NCBI GenBank assembly: GCA_949987565.1
Contig: OX465120.1
Coordinates: 10,608,080 to 10,672,079 of the forward strand
Length of the DNA: 64,000 bases
Direction of reading: 5' to 3'
From: Luidia sarsii
Taxonomy: Eukaryota > Echinodermata > Asteroidea > Paxillosida > Luidiidae
Below, one piece after another: positions 34,601 to 44,036 of this stretch (position 1 is the first letter of the stretch; each line of letters opens with the position of its first letter). The position numbers and the translations under genes are program-made. The notes below the pieces were generated by a model that ran no database searches, was not told the DNA's origin, and saw nothing but the letters and a program-made list of their open reading frames with translations.

Positions 34601-37600
34601 GGTACATGATCAGAATTACTTTATGAACCTGAATATACCACTCATTGCATCAATTGCCTAATTATGGACAGAGGTTGACGAGCATTTACAAGATGCGAAA
34701 GTCTTAGCTCAAAACGACACAACCATTTGGCACCCGATGAAGGAGGCACGCCCTGTTCAAATCAACACCGAGACATGCCAGCTAGGCTGATAAACTGGTA
34801 ATTACATCCAATGAATCTTACAAATGAATGAGGTGAATTATGTTATGATGCAGTACAAACTGCATAGGAGGACTGCAGGAATGTGACGCTGCTTCGCTTC
34901 GCTCGAAAGATGAAGTGATGACTCTGGTTGACGAGATCCACCGTATGACTGTGAATTATGTAGCCGAAACATCTGGACATGCAGACACAGCCAGTTAGTG
35001 GACCAGATCAACACAGAGCAAGTTATTGACTTGTTGACACAGAGCTCAGTGGAACTGTGTTCTAGAAAGCTGCACTTGAACATCAGCAGACACACCCTCG
35101 ACGTGGTGGCACACTCCGAGTCCAAGAACCGGCTGAGGAGTGTAGACTTGGCCGTCTCAGACACACTGTCATGTGACGAGTACATTGTGAGAGCAAGATA
35201 TGAGACTAATTAGGCATATCAGTGATAACGCTGTTCACGATAAATGTCTGTGCAGGTTGGTCTTTAATTAAATGGTTTCTACCAACACCTTGTCAACAAA
35301 TGGGGGCAACAAATTTGCAGATATATCACCACGAGTAACACTTGCAAAGACATGGCAGAAAAAAAGTAAGACAATCTAGGTTTAGGGATGGGTATATGAT
35401 TTTAGGGGTTGGGTCTGGATTAGGGTTAGGGTGAGGATTGGGGTAAGGGTTAGAGTCAGGGCAAGGGATAGGGCCAGTTAGGGTTAGGCCTAGGTTAGGG
35501 TCAGGGTTAGGGGTAGGGGTAGGGTTAGGGTTAGGGTTAGGCTTAGGCTTAGGCTTAGGGTTAGGGTTAGGGTTAGGGTTAGGGTTAGGGTTAGAGTTAG
35601 GGTTAGGGTTAGGCTTAGGGTTAGGCTTAGGGTTAGGGTTGGGGTTAGGGCTAGGATTAGGGTTTGCTTAAACTGCAGGTAGCAGGATTAAAAGCACTCT
35701 CACATACCACTGGATATAGCTCTGATATTCACAATTCCCCTGACTGCATTTCTTCCCGGAAATGCTTGCAGTTTTGTGACACGAGAGAAATGGTCCATAT
35801 TCACAGAAGTTGTGGCATAGGAGACTCACAATATTCCAGGGTACGTAGTACTTCCTCTCCGTGTGATGTGAACCTTTTTATAAATACGCGGTGTTGGGCC
35901 GGTATTGCTGCTTCACGAGCAAACATTCGTCAGTCCGTATCCATCACCGTCGTACGTACACGTATCCATGCCAAACACTGGCAGGTTTTTAATTCTCGGT
36001 TTTGGTTTTTTTTCGTGGGAGGGAGGGGCTGGCAGCTGCTCATTATGGGATCCACGCTGTCACTGCTCCTGACATAATCCTCGTTATGACATTAGTCTCC
36101 CCCAGCAACTTAAAAACACCCCTCAAAAAACCCCAACCCCCCAAAACAACAAACATGTTTCGTTTTACTATATAGTTGTATTGTATTATGCACTGTTTAC
36201 ATTATAAATGCCAATATTTTCTTAAGAACGGTGTTTTAATTAATAAAAACTCACTTCACCTCATGTAAATGTCTGAAAACACTCCTCTAAGTGAGGCTCT
36301 GTCCTTACTTTGACTCCACGGATCGTTTGTAAACAATCCTGCCATTTTTAAATCACCCTCCAAAATGGCCGCCATCCTTACTATAGGGTGCAGAACACTA
36401 AATAGAGCTCCCATTGAACACTGTACAAAAACACTCACTTTCAAAGCCAATTATCCCATGCCCAAAAGTCTCTCAGTTCTTGTAGCTATACTTAAAATTG
36501 TAGTTTGGACCTTCATCTCTCAGATTCTTTTCAATTTTAGTGCCCTTAGCCGATTACATTTTTTGCTAATTACCCCCAGAAAAAAACACCCCCAAAATGT
36601 CTAGTCGTCCAAGCCGAATTTCTGCAAGGATTTTGAGATGGACCCCTCCACTTCCGCAGCCAAATAGGGCCACATTTAAAGCCAGATATGGTCCAAATTT
36701 CATACCAAATTGAAGAGTGAACCCCCAGGTTGTCTAAAGCTTCACTTGTTCTACAATGTATCAGTTAATTAGCCTCCAAAGACCCCTTATTAAAAAAAAG
36801 TTGTGGGTACACACTTTATGATAATCAGCTCGGCGGAGCCATCTTGGATGGATTTTGTGTGCTGCACCCTTGAGCGTGTTTGGCGCCCTCATGGCAACCG
36901 CAGCGTCCGCCGTTGGCAACGGCGATGCGTCCGGGTACCAGCGGGTGGTGCAGGTGCCCGCCTCCACGGCGTCGGAGGAGAGCAAAGGTCGCGGCGGCTG
37001 CTGGTGTCTTGTCAAGGGCATGAACGTCGCCTTGCTCGCAAGAGGGCGCTACTGGGCGCTGGCCCCCATACGCTGCCTGACCAACCTCTGCTTCTGCCTG
37101 TGGATCATTTACTTCGCTTCCATGGCAATGAGTATCGGGTTCTCCCTGACGGACACCACGGTCTTCGTCTCGGTGGCGGGCCTGGTCAACTTCCTGAGCA
37201 AATTCGGACAGGGCTTCCTCCTGGACAGGAGACTAGTGCCGCACTGGCTCCTCGTGGGCGCCACGGTGCTGGGGCTGGCTGTGGTCTTTGTCTCCAGTCC
37301 CTTCCTGGTCTCCTACTGGCTCCAGATGGCGGCGGCCTCCGCCATCATGGTAGGCCAAGGGCTGGTGGTCTGCGCCACCGACGTCTTCGCCAGGGAAGCG
37401 CTGGGCGTCGACAGTGTGGCAGGCTTCTACGCATGGGCTGGCCTGATCAGCGCCCTCTTGAATGCCGGCCTCGGATTCTTCCCTGGTGAGCTGCCCTTTG
37501 ATTTCACCCTGGTCTGTCTACCGGCTTTCCTTCTTTGATCCCTTCCCCACTGCTTGCCCTTCCCTTTAATCTGACCCTGGTCTGTCCACAGCTTTCCTCC

Positions 37601-39902
37601 TTTGATCCCTTCCCTGCTGCTTGCCCTTCCCTTTGATCTGACCCTGGTCTGTCTACCAGCTTCCCTACTGCTTGCCCTTCCCTTTGATCTGACCCTGGTC
37701 TGTCTACCAGCTTTCCTCCTTTGATCCCTTCCCCACTGCTTGCCCTTCCCTTTAATCTGACCCTGGTCTGTCCACAGCTTTCCTCCTTTGATCCCTTCCC
37801 TGCTGCTTGCCCTTCCCTTTGATCTGACCCTGGTCTGTCTACCAGCTTCCCTACTGCTTGCCCTTCCCTTTGATCTGACCCTGGTCTGTCTACCAGCTTT
37901 CCTCCTTTGATCCCTTCCCCACTGCTTGCCCTTCCCTTTGATCTCACCCTGGTCTCACTATGAACATATAAACCGTGAAAATGGGGTGAAAATGTCATTT
38001 AGCCGTGAAAAGAAAATTCACCGTCTTTTCACCCCTTTTTCATGGCACACTATTATATAGCCAAGTCATTTTCAAGGTGTTTTCACCAGTGGTCTCCAAG
38101 GCCACATTACTGGTGGTCAATGGCTAGAGAAGTATCTGGGAGTGACAGATACAAGAACACAATACAGTATCAAGGTCTCTTTGGTGACCTAAAGATGTCC
38201 TTATCAGGTCAGGGGGGCGATTATTTTCAAGGTGAATTCACTGTAAAATTAATGCACCGTGAAATCACAGTGACGTTTTAGTTTCACGGCGAAATGACAT
38301 TTTCACCCCTTTTTCACGGTTTAGATGTTCATAGTGTCTGTCTACCACCTTTCCTCCCTTGATCCCTTCCCAACTGCTTGCCCTTCCCTTTGATCTCACC
38401 CTGGTCTGTCTACCACCTTTCCTCCCTTGATCCCTTCCCCACTGCTTGCCCTTTCCTTTGATCTCACCCTGGTCTGTCTACCACCTTTCCTCCCTTGATC
38501 CCTTCCCCACTGCTTGCCCTTTCCTTTGATCTCACCCTGGTCTGTCTACTAGCTTTCCTCCCTTGATCCCTTCCCCACTGCTTGCCCTTCCTTTTGATCT
38601 TACCCTGGTCTCTCTACCAGCTTTAAATTTCCTCCTTTGATCCCTTCCCTACTGCATGCCCTTCCCTTTGATCTCGCCCTGGTTGTCGACCAGCTTTCCT
38701 CCTTTGATCTCTTCCCTACTGCTTGCCCTTCCCTTTGATCTCACCCTGGTCTGTCTGCCAGCTTCCCTCCTTTGATCCCTTCCCTACTGCTTGCCCTTCC
38801 CTTTGATCTGACCCTGGTCTGTCTACCAGTTTTCCTCCTTTGATCCCTCCCCTACTGCTTGCCCTTCCCTTTGATCTCGCTCTGGTCTGTCTATCAGCTT
38901 TCCTCCTTTGATTCCTTACTGCTTGCCCTTCCCTTTGATCTTGCCCTGGTCTGTCTTCCAGCTTTCCTCATTTCATCCCTTCCCTACTGCTTGCCCTTCT
39001 CTTTGATCTCGCCCTGGCCTGTCTACCACCTTTCCTCCTTTGATCACTTCCCTACTGCCTGCCCTTCCCTTTGATCTCACCCTGGTCTGTCTACCAGCTT
39101 CCCTCCTTTGATCCCTTCCCTACCTGCTTGCCCTTCCCTTTGATCTCACCCTGGTCTGTCTACCAGCTTTCCTCCTTTGATCCCTTCCCTACTGCTTGCC
39201 CTTCCTTTTGATCTCACCCTGGTCTGTCTACCACCTTTCCTCCTTTGATCCCTTCCCTACTGCTTGCCCTTCCCTTTGATCTCACCCTGGTCTGTCTACC
39301 AGCTTTCCTCCTTTGATCCCTTCCCTACTGCTTGCCCTTCCCTTTGATCTCACCCTGGTATGTCTACCAGCTTTCCTCCTTTGATCCCTTCCCTACTGCT
39401 TGCCCTTCCCTTTGATCTCACCCTGGTCTGTCTACCAGCTTTCCTCCTTTGATCCCTCCCCTACTGCTTGCCCTTCCCTTTGATCTCACCCTGGTCTGTC
39501 TACCAGCTTTCCTCCTTTGACTCCTTCCCTACTGCTTGCCCTTCCCTTTGATCTCACCCTGGTCTGTCTACCAGCTTTCCTCCTTTGATCCCTTATTCCC
39601 TACTGCTTGCCGTTCCCTTTGATCTCGCCTTGGTCTGTCCACCAGCTTTCTTCCTTTCATCCTTTTTATATCCATTTCTGCTCCTGTCTTTTGTTCTCTT
39701 TGATGAGATGATAGACGGAGCCGAACGACGGTGTCCCTGAAGTGCCCTAATGCTCTCGTTGGCCCTCTCTCCCTTATTTTTTGCAGGGTGGGTCTTTGAT
39801 GTTACCGGTTGCTTTAATATAGCATTCATCGTGATTGGCAGTCTGCAGGCATCCACGCTCGTACCACTTCTGCTGCTAAGATACTTCCAGTGCATCGACT
39901 AA
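31661..39902 (+). CDS. second SLC16-like transporter gene, exon 3 split by a 3.6-kb insertion, exon 1 missing
   Basis: Exon 2 is 31661-31810 (PFVKSLMRALALKPGH...). Exon 3 is 33052-33255 plus 36874-37485, split by the insertion at 33256-36869. Exon 4 is 39787-39902, ending LLLLRYFQCID and TAA. Leaving out the insertion and one TTGA copy, exon 3 is 816 nt with phases identical to the complete MCT gene nearby, and the frame is open throughout. Landmarks are NYATAVSLAKTGYSVGF, TYGWRGAMLLMGA, LWIIYFASMAMSIGF and LLDRRLVPHWLL. Exon 1 (about 69 codons) is not visible and may lie in or near the 200-N gap. As assembled, the inserted allele would add stop codons: GGTGCAGAACACTAAATAG closes the frame at once. 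The duplicated stretch at 31088-31300 shows the uninserted form, so the gene may be functional on another allele. Confidence 0.85.
31850..31925 (-). repeat. histone-like stem-loop repeat fragment
   Basis: GGTGAAGACACTACCACG, AGTTCTCTTTCGAGAAGGAG and GGCTCTGAAAAGAGCC lie in the intron after MCT exon 2. A further decayed copy is at 32400-32560, where GGGTAGTGTGTACTCTGCCCGTCATCAGG preserves the hammerhead-like part. Confidence 0.7.
32836..33018. mobile_element. 183-bp MITE, 9-bp target duplication, copy 4
   Basis: Perfect AATTTTTAA duplication at 32827-32835 and 33019-33027. It ends 33 bp before the acceptor of MCT exon 3 (33050-33051). Confidence 0.9.
33740..36385. other. interior of the insertion, no recognised gene
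   Basis: It contains a small frame at 34998-35213 (72 codons, begins MDQINTEQVIDLL) with no recognised family, GT-rich DNA near 34240-34440, and a TTAGGG-like array at 35378-35665. I see no splice-supported coding structure. Confidence 0.6.
35378..35665. repeat. interstitial telomere-like (TTAGGG)n array
   Basis: Runs of perfect TTAGGG (up to about eight in a row near 35565-35600) mixed with TTAGGC and degenerate hexamers. It lies inside the insertion in the MCT gene. Confidence 0.93.
37490..39645. repeat. 68-bp minisatellite starting at the MCT exon-3 donor
   Basis: About 25 or more copies of a 68-bp unit (CTTTGATCTCACCCTGGTCTG and TACTGCTTGCCCTTCCC) fill most of the last intron, starting within 5 bp of the donor at 37486. 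The unit's CCCTGGT resembles the exon end TTCCCTG|GTGAG. The array is interrupted at 37956-38336 by a MITE, and short 49-bp units occur in the first third. Confidence 0.95.
37956..38336. mobile_element. 381-bp MITE with 3-bp duplication, copy 2
   Basis: Same element as 29014-29392, flanked by TCT (37953-37955 and 38337-38339). It landed inside the 68-bp minisatellite, so it post-dates at least part of the array. Confidence 0.88.
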
Positions 39903-40121
39903 TATTTGGATAAACTCGCAAGTCTAATGTTACCTTTACATCTTCTTGTCCATGTTTCTGTTATTAATAAATTTACGAAAAGGTGAATTTTTCTGTTGTT
40001 CAAATGGTGTATATACCTAATACCAATTAAATTCATCTTCCTCCTGACTTAAACAGTGCTAGCTCTCTAAACTAAGAGTATATAGTGATATATATAGTGA
40101 GTAAGTCGGACAAGTAAGTCC

Positions 40122-40570
40122 TGTCCTTTCCTGCCCTGTCCTGTCATGTCCTCTCCTGTCCTTAACTGTCCTGTCCTGTCATGTCCGGTCCTGTCCTGCC
40201 CTGTCCTTTCCTGTCCTTTCCTGTCCTCTCTTCTGTCCTTAACTGTCCTGTCCTGTCCTTTCCTCTTATGTCCAGTCCTGTCCTCTCCTCCCATGTCCTC
40301 TCATGTCCTGTCCTTTCCTTTCCTGACCTGTTCTGTCCTCTCCTGTCCTCACCTGTCCTCTCCTGTCCTTTCCTGTCCTGTCCTGTCCTGTCCTGTCCTG
40401 TCCTGTCCTCTCCTGTCCTCTCCTGTCCTGTCATGTCCTTTCCTCTCCTCTCCTCTCCTCTCCTGTGCTGTCTTCTCCTGTCCTCTCCTGTCCTCTCCTG
40501 TCCTCTCCTGTCCTCTCCTGTCCTCTCCTGTCCTGTCATGTCATGTCATCTCCTCTCCTTCCCTCCCCTA
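40122..40570. repeat. TCCTG/TCCTC pentanucleotide array
   Basis: (TCCTGTCCTC)n-like pentamer array. Pentamers without stop codons keep several frames open on both strands, giving long artefactual ORFs. Confidence 0.92.
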
Positions 40571-41389
40571 CCTCCACTTGTAAACAATGAAGAGATATTT
40601 GCTAGAGCAGCTGCTTTTTTTTTTCTTTTTTTTTTCGGCGAAAAGAAGAGAGTTACAGTAGTTCAAATGTTGTTTATAGATATGATTTGATTAATTGTAA
40701 AAATAATAAAGATAAATGGATATTTCAGTAAATCGGGCCATGTTTTATCAGTTATGGCGTTATTAGAGTGCATTTGTTTTGTAAAACGTAAGCAAGAATA
40801 GAATGTCAAATTTTACTGCTACATCATTTTCTGAGTGCCCAATTTCCGGACATTTCAAACTTGAGAATAATATCTTACGTATCAGGAAGCTTGTAATGGT
40901 GTCATACATTCCACGAATTCCGTGAATTTGGTCCCGTGACGTCACTGGCTCACCTCAGCACGTTGCAGCAACGTTCTCAGCTGCTCAGCGTGCTCAGACG
41001 GGTCAGTGAACCAAGCACGTGGGGGCGCCCTTCATGTGAATGATTGTCCGCGAACGAACACAGTTTTGCAAAACTGTATTTTGCTTTTGATTGTAGAAAG
41101 TCAAACGATACACCCTTATACAACTGTAGCATTTCTTCCCCAATGTAAAACTGCAAGTTCTAGGCCTATAGGTACTAGGCTCCGCACTGAGCGTTGTCGG
41201 TAAATGACTACGGGTCAACGAACGTGCATGGAAGCGCTGCATTGCCAATGGCCGTATCGACTCAGCACGGCCTTCAAAATGGTCAACCACCATACGCACT
41301 GCGCATGACGTTTTGGTAACGGTCTCAGGTCTGAGCTTGGGACCCGGATCAGACCGTTACACCGGCTTCGTTCTTGAATGTTACACTAA

Positions 41390-41550
41390 ATAAGACTTAA
41401 GGCTTTGCATGGTGGGTGAATCAATATAGGAAGGTTTGCGGTGACATATGTATCAGGTCTCTTAAAGGAAGAGGTTTGGTTCTGAAAAGAACCTGAGTGG
41501 TAACTCGACGTTTCGACCAGTATGCTCTGGCCGTCATCAGGAGAAAGTTA
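41390..41550 (-). repeat. stem-loop plus hammerhead-like repeat, well-preserved copy
   Basis: On the minus strand: CTGATGA (41540-41534), a CGGCCAG/CTGGTCG hairpin, GAAACGTC (41514-41507), GAGTTACC, then GGTTCTTTTCAGAACC (41493-41478), a CCTCTT/AAGAG motif and TGTCACCGCAAACC. This is the best single copy for defining the element. Confidence 0.8.
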
Positions 41551-41559
41551 CACTGCGTT

Positions 41560-43215
41560 TGGTGGAAAAATAATCCAAAGCTTCAACTTCAACAAAGAAC
41601 TTCGATTAACCTGTGTTTTCAGCTTTTGGATAGCAGAGACGAAGCCCTGGAGCCCAAGCTAGCTAGATAAGCCGGGTTTGGGAAAAAAAGGGGCATGAAA
41701 GCTGCCATTTTGGGGAAAACCCTTCACCCCCCCAAAAAACCAAACCAAATCGGGCATGGACTTTAAGTGCGTCCCGTATAGAATGTTGCACAAATAGTAC
41801 AGCAGTCCCACAGTCTGTTAGATAGATGGGAAATTCATTATTGGCCGCGGGGTTGATCAAACCTGTGGTGATATTTTTATTGCCCAAAATTTTTATTCCG
41901 AAGGCAGTTTTATTCATATATTTATACATTCATTATTCATTGACAATAGCCACTTCGCGATTCCAAGTGAAAACGTACGAGTGATTGAAGCCAAGCTTTG
42001 ACACTGTTAAAGCTGTATGGTTTAACTATGAAGCCAGCGAGACCTAGTTTTCTATAAATCACACACACGAAACGTATAACTATTGGGGCTGGCGTTCAGA
42101 TCCTTGCACGATCGACCAATCTCGATGGCCGGGTAGAAACTGTGCCATATCGTTCGACGGGAATTATCTCGAGGGGTGAAAAGGTTAGACGAGGGTGCTG
42201 CGGACGAAAACTCAGCCTTGAGCGGAGACTACGCCGCACTGTTGTTCCGGGGACCAGTGATGACCGAGTCTGAATTTCCTTCATTGATCCGTAACGCAAC
42301 ACACGCGCACAAGAAACAGGAGCCCAGGTCTCCCCGTAACTATATTCGTGGAATAATAAATTGTACACAAGCCGTGTGCCGTGTGCTACGTGCACTCGTT
42401 TGTACACCACACGGCATACATACAAGTACAGTATAAATTATAGTTACGTTTGGACCGCCACGATCTCGGCTTCAGAAGCACACGGCAATCGGGTCCGGTT
42501 TTCGCGGGACCATCTTCCCACCACCGGGACACCGGGTGAGTACGCAGGCCCCCACCAGGGCCTAGTACACCGCTCTCGAGCCGGCCCCGTCTGCGCACGG
42601 GTCAAGAGACGGGTGCTGCCCGCTCCCAAACTCCACCCCCCTTTTTTTTTTACCGAGGCCGGCCAATCTCCTCTCACGTCACGCCCGAGTGACTTCCATG
42701 GCTGACTATAGGAGCTTGTTTTGCAAGTCATAATCTTTGCACGTGCAATGCATCATGTGATGCGACATGTTGCACATTACATGTTGCAGTGCATACATTG
42801 CGTGGATCTGATCTTCCTATACACCGGTAAGAAATGAGGGAAGGCGGGGGGGGGGGTATTTCCTTTGTCGTTTAGGGATTACTTCCCTTGTTTTCCCCCG
42901 TGGATTGTATACTTTCTATTTAGTACAATTACAATTCGAAATTTCTGCTGGGCACAGCAACTTCCCAGGGATGCCGACCTGACAATGTCAGAATGTTTTA
43001 TTTTTTGGAATTATGTCACAGCATGGGTTACAGTTGTCCTTGGAATGTTCGAATTGTGTCCCGTGCATTAACTTCTATTGATCGGCTGTCTTTTATGTTT
43101 TCGGCACCGGGAGACAGACACTGTGGCAAGTACGGCACCCGTTTTGTACCACTGAAAACTCTTTAAAATCCATAGTGTGGGCCACAGTTCCCTTGAAAAC
43201 TCAGCATTTTCCAAA
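41560..43215. other. gene-free interval
   Basis: No exon I can support. It has short GC-rich patches around 42170-42700 but no frame with splice support. It may hold the promoter or 5' UTR of the downstream SNARE gene; the sequence does not settle this. Confidence 0.45.
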
Positions 43216-43219
43216 GCAT

Positions 43220-43905
43220 TCCCCCCCCCCCTGTCCTGTCCTGTCCTGTCCTCTCATGTGCTGTCTTTTCCTGCCCTCTCCTGTTCTGTCCTGTCCTGTC
43301 CTGTCCTGTCCTCTCGTGTCCTAGATCTCTTGTCCCGTCCTCTCATGTGCTGTCTTTCCCTGCCCTTTCCTGTCCTGTCCTGTCCTGTCCTGTCCTTTCC
43401 TGTCCTGCCTTGCCCTGTCCTGCCCTGTCCCACGTACCTGTCTTGTCCTGTCCTGTCCTGTCCTGTCCTGTCCTGTCCTGTCCTGTCCTGTCCTGTCCTG
43501 TCCTGTCCTGTCCTGTCCTGTCCTGTCCTGTCCTGTCCTGTCCTGCCCTGCCCTGTCCCGTACCGTACCGTCCCGTCCTGTCCTGTCCTGTCCTGTCCTG
43601 TCCTGTCCTGTCCTGTCCTGTCCTGTCCTGTCCTGTCCTGTCCTGTCCTGTCCTGTCCTGTCCTGTCCTGTCCTGTCCTGTCCTGTCCTGTCGTGCCCTG
43701 CCCTGCCCTGCGCTGCCCTGCCCTGTTCTGTCCTGTCCTGTCCTGCCCTGTTCTGTCCTGTCCTGTCCTGCCCTGTTCTGTCCTGTCCTGCCCTGTTCTG
43801 TCCTGTCCTGTCCTGCCCTGCCCTACCCTGTCCCGTCCTGTCCTGTCCTGCCCTGTCCTGTCCTCCAGCCCCTGCCCTGCCCTGCCCTGTCCTGTCCTGC
43901 AGGAT
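43220..43905. repeat. (TCCTG)n pentanucleotide array
   Basis: About 680 bp of nearly pure TCCTG with CCCTG and TTCTG variants, upstream of the SNARE gene. Long shadow ORFs on both strands (SCPVLSCPVL; GQDRTGQDRT). Confidence 0.95.
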
Positions 43906-44036
43906 GCGACCGTGTAAGTGAAATTTCATCCTAACGGATTTGATATTGTATTTTTGGACCGAAGCAGAGCAAGCCGAGTCATAGCCACAGCCGCACGCTC
44001 TCTGTGGGAGACGGGGTAGAGAGAGAGGGGGAGCCC

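Larger units (their letters stand above)
33256..36869. mobile_element. 3614-bp insertion bounded by two identical 484-bp elements in MCT exon 3
   Basis: Two copies of the same 484-bp sequence in the same orientation, 33256-33739 and 36386-36869, bound 2646 bp of unrelated DNA. I saw no difference between them. Each begins GGGTGCAG and ends CTGCACCC, with an extended imperfect ~18-bp inverted match (GGGTGCAGAACAC/GGGTGCAGCACAC). The whole block is flanked by TTGA (33252-33255 and 36870-36873), while the stretch at 31288-31291 shows a single TTGA, which proves the boundaries. The inner flanks are both TATA. No transposase or reverse transcriptase frame is visible. Confidence 0.88.

Noticed and set aside
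33256..36869. LTR retrotransposon with 484-bp direct repeats
   Set aside because: Direct terminal repeats and target duplication fit, but there is no TG...CA end, primer-binding site, polypurine tract or coding frame, and each repeat has its own inverted ends and a diverged solitary relative near 1805-2125. A composite of DNA elements is preferred, though not proven.
36803..37489. 228-codon alternative-frame ORF over MCT exon 3
   Set aside because: Shadow of the real frame; lacks hydrophobic segments and does not match the paralogue.
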